A DNA stretch of 64,000 bases, from contig NZ_CP110629.1 in NCBI RefSeq assembly GCF_026153455.1, positions 1,240,001 through 1,304,000 on the forward strand, in the 5' to 3' direction. This stretch comes from Marinimicrobium sp. C6131 (GTDB lineage: Bacteria > Pseudomonadota > Gammaproteobacteria > Pseudomonadales > Cellvibrionaceae). Shown in pieces: positions 61,807 to 64,000 of the stretch (positions within the stretch are counted from its first letter, which is position 1; every line of letters starts with the position of its first letter). The notes beneath the pieces were generated by a model. It was not told the DNA's origin. It saw only the letters and a program-made list of their open reading frames with translations, and did not search any database. The position numbers and the translations under genes were made by a program.

Positions 61807-62575
61807 GGCGCGCATGATAGCGCAAACCGGGAGGCATCGCGACGGGATCCGGACCGAAAACACAGGCCGATTGAAGCTTTTTGCAATTACTGTTATATTC
61901 CGGGCTGCTGGGACAGGCAGGTTTCCGGACAGGTAAGCGTAAAACAGGCCTGTTGCGAGGAAATACCGCTGACAGCAACAGGGCCACTTCGGGCCAGGCG
62001 AGATGGTTTACCTCCCCCCGAAGCCGGCCAGTGAACTGACAAAACCGGTGCTACCGCAACGACGCCCGAAAGGCCTGCGGGGCACCCCATGACCATCGCG
62101 CCAACCGCGTGATAGCCATTGTTGATACTGTAAGTGTTTTTGTAGAACTCTGATTTCTACGCATTGCCGGCCAGGTGAATTTCCGGCGTCACAGCAAACA
62201 CAGGGTCCAGACCAAGATGGTTTCTGGCGGATCCGAGAGACACCACGTGACGATTCGGCACCCGAACACAACCCCGGCACTGCCAGATTCCACGCGGCAC
62301 CCCATTGAGCCCAGCTCGACCGGGGTCCGCCTGAAGCCGAAACAAGAAAACTAGAGTTTCATGGAGCAGGATTGCATGACGATCAAGGCAACCGACAGCC
62401 CCCTCCGCCGACCGGCATTTTGCCGGGTGGAGCTTGTGGTTGGCGATCTGCCTCTGCCCCCAACCCCGACAGCTCCTCCCCTGGAGCCCAGTCGGCCTTA
62501 AGGTTGTAAAACACAACAGCGTTGACCTTGGTTATTCCGCTGGCCTGGCGCCCGGACGACTACATTAGGTAACGC
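61807..62575. promoter_or_regulatory. rluC-rne divergent region with long rne leader
   Basis: 769 bases with no credible gene. A good sigma70 promoter toward rne sits at 61871-61899, predicting a leader of about 670 nt before the rne ATG. Small hairpins occur at 62142-62160 (GTAGAA/TTCTAC) and in the C-rich region near 62470-62490. In E. coli the rne leader (361 nt) senses RNase E activity through its hairpins; this one is longer and may do the same. Confidence 0.5.
61871..61899 (+). promoter_or_regulatory. rne: Sigma70 promoter of rne
   Basis: TTGAAG (61871-61876), 17-base spacer, TATATT (61894-61899). Four and five of six consensus matches with ideal spacing; it points to rne and starts about 670 nt before its ATG. 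Confidence 0.65.
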
Positions 62576-64000
62576 ATGAAAAGAATGCTCATTAATGCAA
62601 CTCAGCCCGAAGAGTTGCGCGTGGCTCTGGTCGACGGCCAATGGCTGTACGATCTGGACATCGAGAATCGCAATCGAGAGCAAAAGAAAGCCAATATCTA
62701 CAAAGGTAAAATCACCCGGGTTGAACCCAGCCTGGAAGCTGCCTTTGTTGATTACGGTGCCGAGCGCCACGGCTTTCTCCCCCTGAAAGAAATCTCCCGC
62801 GAGTACTTCAGCAAAGCCCCCAACGACGTCGAGGGACGCATCAAGATCAAGGAAGTGGTCAAAGAAGGCACGGAAGTCATCGTGCAGGTCGACAAGGAGG
62901 AGCGCGGCAATAAAGGCGCCGCACTCACCACGTTTGTCAGCCTGGCGGGTCGCTATCTGGTTCTGATGCCCAATAACCCGCGCGCGGGCGGAATCTCCCG
63001 CCGCATCGAAGGGGAAGACCGGGCGCAACTCAAAGACGCGCTGAGCGGCGTTGAAATCCCCTCCGGGATGGGAATCATCATTCGCACCGCCGGTGTCGGC
63101 CGCAGCTCGGAAGAACTCCAGTGGGACCTGAATTACCTGCTGCAACTCTGGGAGTCCATCGACAAAGCCGCCAAAAGCGCCCCAGCGCCCAACTTCCTGT
63201 TCCAGGAGAGCAATGTCATCATCCGCGCCATTCGCGACTACCTCCGTCAGGACATCGGCGAAGTGATCGTGGATAACAAGGAAGCCTTCGATCTGGCCAA
63301 CGGCTTCATCCAGCAGGTGATGCCCAACTTCGGCAGCAAGGTAAAGCTGTACAACGACGACATTCCGCTGTTCAACCGTTACCAGATTGAAAGCCAGATC
63401 GAGACCGCCTTTCAACGCGAAGTCAAGCTGCCCTCCGGTGGCTCGATCGTGATTGATGTGACCGAAGCGCTGGTATCCATCGACATCAACTCCTCGCGCG
63501 CCACCAAGGGCGGCGATATCGAGGAAACCGCTCTGCAGACCAACCTGGAAGCGGCCGATGAGATTGCCCGTCAGCTGCGCTTGCGGGATATGGGCGGTCT
63601 GATCGTTATCGACTTTATCGACATGCAACCGGCCCGCAATCAGCGGGAAGTGGAAAACCGCATGCGCGATGCGCTGAACATGGACCGGGCCCGCGTTCAG
63701 GTGGGCCGGATCTCCCGCTTCGGTCTGCTCGAGATGTCCCGCCAGCGCCTGCGCCCCTCTCTGGGCGAAGTGCATTCGAAAGTCTGCCCCCGCTGTAACG
63801 GCCAGGGAACCATCCGCAGCACTCGCTCTCTGGCTCTGTCGATCCTGCGCCTGGTGGAAGAGGAAGCCCAGAAAGAGCGCAGCGCCGAAATCCGCGCCAT
63901 CGCGCCGGTGTCTGTGGCGACCTATCTGCTCAACGAAAAGCGCAAAACCATTTCCAACATCGAGCAACGCAACAGCACCCGTGTGGTCGTCGTACCGAAC
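62576..64000 (+). CDS. rne: Ribonuclease E, N-terminal catalytic half (partial, cut by window end)
   Basis: 475 codons are visible with no stop. RNase E initiates mRNA decay and processes rRNA and tRNA. S1 domain near residues 38-120 (GKITRVEPSLEAAFVDYG), 5' sensor with RTAGVGRS near 170, and the catalytic core with Asp303 (SIDINSSRATKG) and Asp346 (VIDFIDM), the same numbers as in E. coli. The Zn-link cysteines are Cys404 and Cys407 (CPRCNGQG). The small domain continues to the window edge; the C-terminal degradosome scaffold is outside. The start MKRMLINATQPEELRVALVDG is canonical. Confidence 0.97.
   Translation, partial: MKRMLINATQPEELRVALVDGQWLYDLDIENRNREQKKANIYKGKITRVEPSLEAAFVDYGAERHGFLPLKEISREYFSKAPNDVEGRIKIKEVVKEGTEVIVQVDKEERGNKGAALTTFVSLAGRYLVLMPNNPRAGGISRRIEGEDRAQLKDALSGVEIPSGMGIIIRTAGVGRSSEELQWDLNYLLQLWESIDKAAKSAPAPNFLFQESNVIIRAIRDYLRQDIGEVIVDNKEAFDLANGFIQQVMPNFGSKVKLYNDDIPLFNRYQIESQIETAFQREVKLPSGGSIVIDVTEALVSIDINSSRATKGGDIEETALQTNLEAADEIARQLRLRDMGGLIVIDFIDMQPARNQREVENRMRDALNMDRARVQVGRISRFGLLEMSRQRLRPSLGEVHSKVCPRCNGQGTIRSTRSLALSILRLVEEEAQKERSAEIRAIAPVSVATYLLNEKRKTISNIEQRNSTRVVVVPN

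Noticed and set aside
62498..63967. 489-residue open frame on the minus strand opposite rne
   Set aside because: It is the antisense of the conserved RNase E catalytic domain in GC-rich DNA; composition is His/Gly/Arg/Gln-rich and shows no family.

Overview
The window is 64 kb of dense, high-GC (roughly 58-60% by eye) gammaproteobacterial chromosome. The proteins and gene order fit a marine Cellvibrionales-type organism: ThrH, a FimL-like protein, APS-type CysH, the tig-clpP-clpX-lon-hupB-ppiD block, and the plsX-fabD-fabG-acpP-fabF-pabC-mltG block. I cannot name the species. It is almost entirely core genome. I see no insertion sequence, prophage, CRISPR array or rRNA, and one tRNA gene (Leu, anticodon UAG).

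Layout. 1-8098: the 3' end of imuB and a complete dnaE2 (SOS mutagenesis), separated by a leftward two-gene RND efflux operon. 8117-11148: two SAM-fold proteins and a membrane protein. 11408-16448: rimO, pabB, thrH, cysH and a small CXXC protein. 16593-21900: leftward fimL-like, nudC, membrane protein, sohB and msrA. 22115-26711: dnaQ, rnhA and a YafS-like methyltransferase, divergent from gloB and mltD. 26805-35853: ppiD, hupB, lon, clpX, clpP, tig and tRNA-Leu (protein quality control). 36012-41482: a TraB/GumN protein, fadA, fadB, an XRE-cupin regulator and a YjbR protein. 41539-48644: malic enzyme, small lipoproteins, ffh, a CcsA-like protein and a CorC-type transporter. 48689-51820: cysS and glnS. 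51984-59382: fatty acid synthesis with rpmF and yceD. 59503-64000: maf/yceF, a HAD phosphatase, rluC and the first 475 codons of rne.

The most interesting non-coding signal is a family of three elements of about 110-160 bp (11189-11349, 17288-17396, 17451-17558). Each has long self-complementary arms (28-29 nt) whose sequence differs completely between copies, around a conserved core. The core forms small hairpins whose stems covary between copies while the loops keep an A-N-GGA motif, the signature recognised by CsrA/RsmA. This suggests a structured RNA or ssDNA element. Other points are the interrupted imu mutagenesis cassette with a private SOS box at dnaE2, a predicted leader of about 670 nt on rne, heat-shock-like and terminator signals that split clpX from lon, two terminators within the fab block, and short repeats upstream of cysH and hupB.
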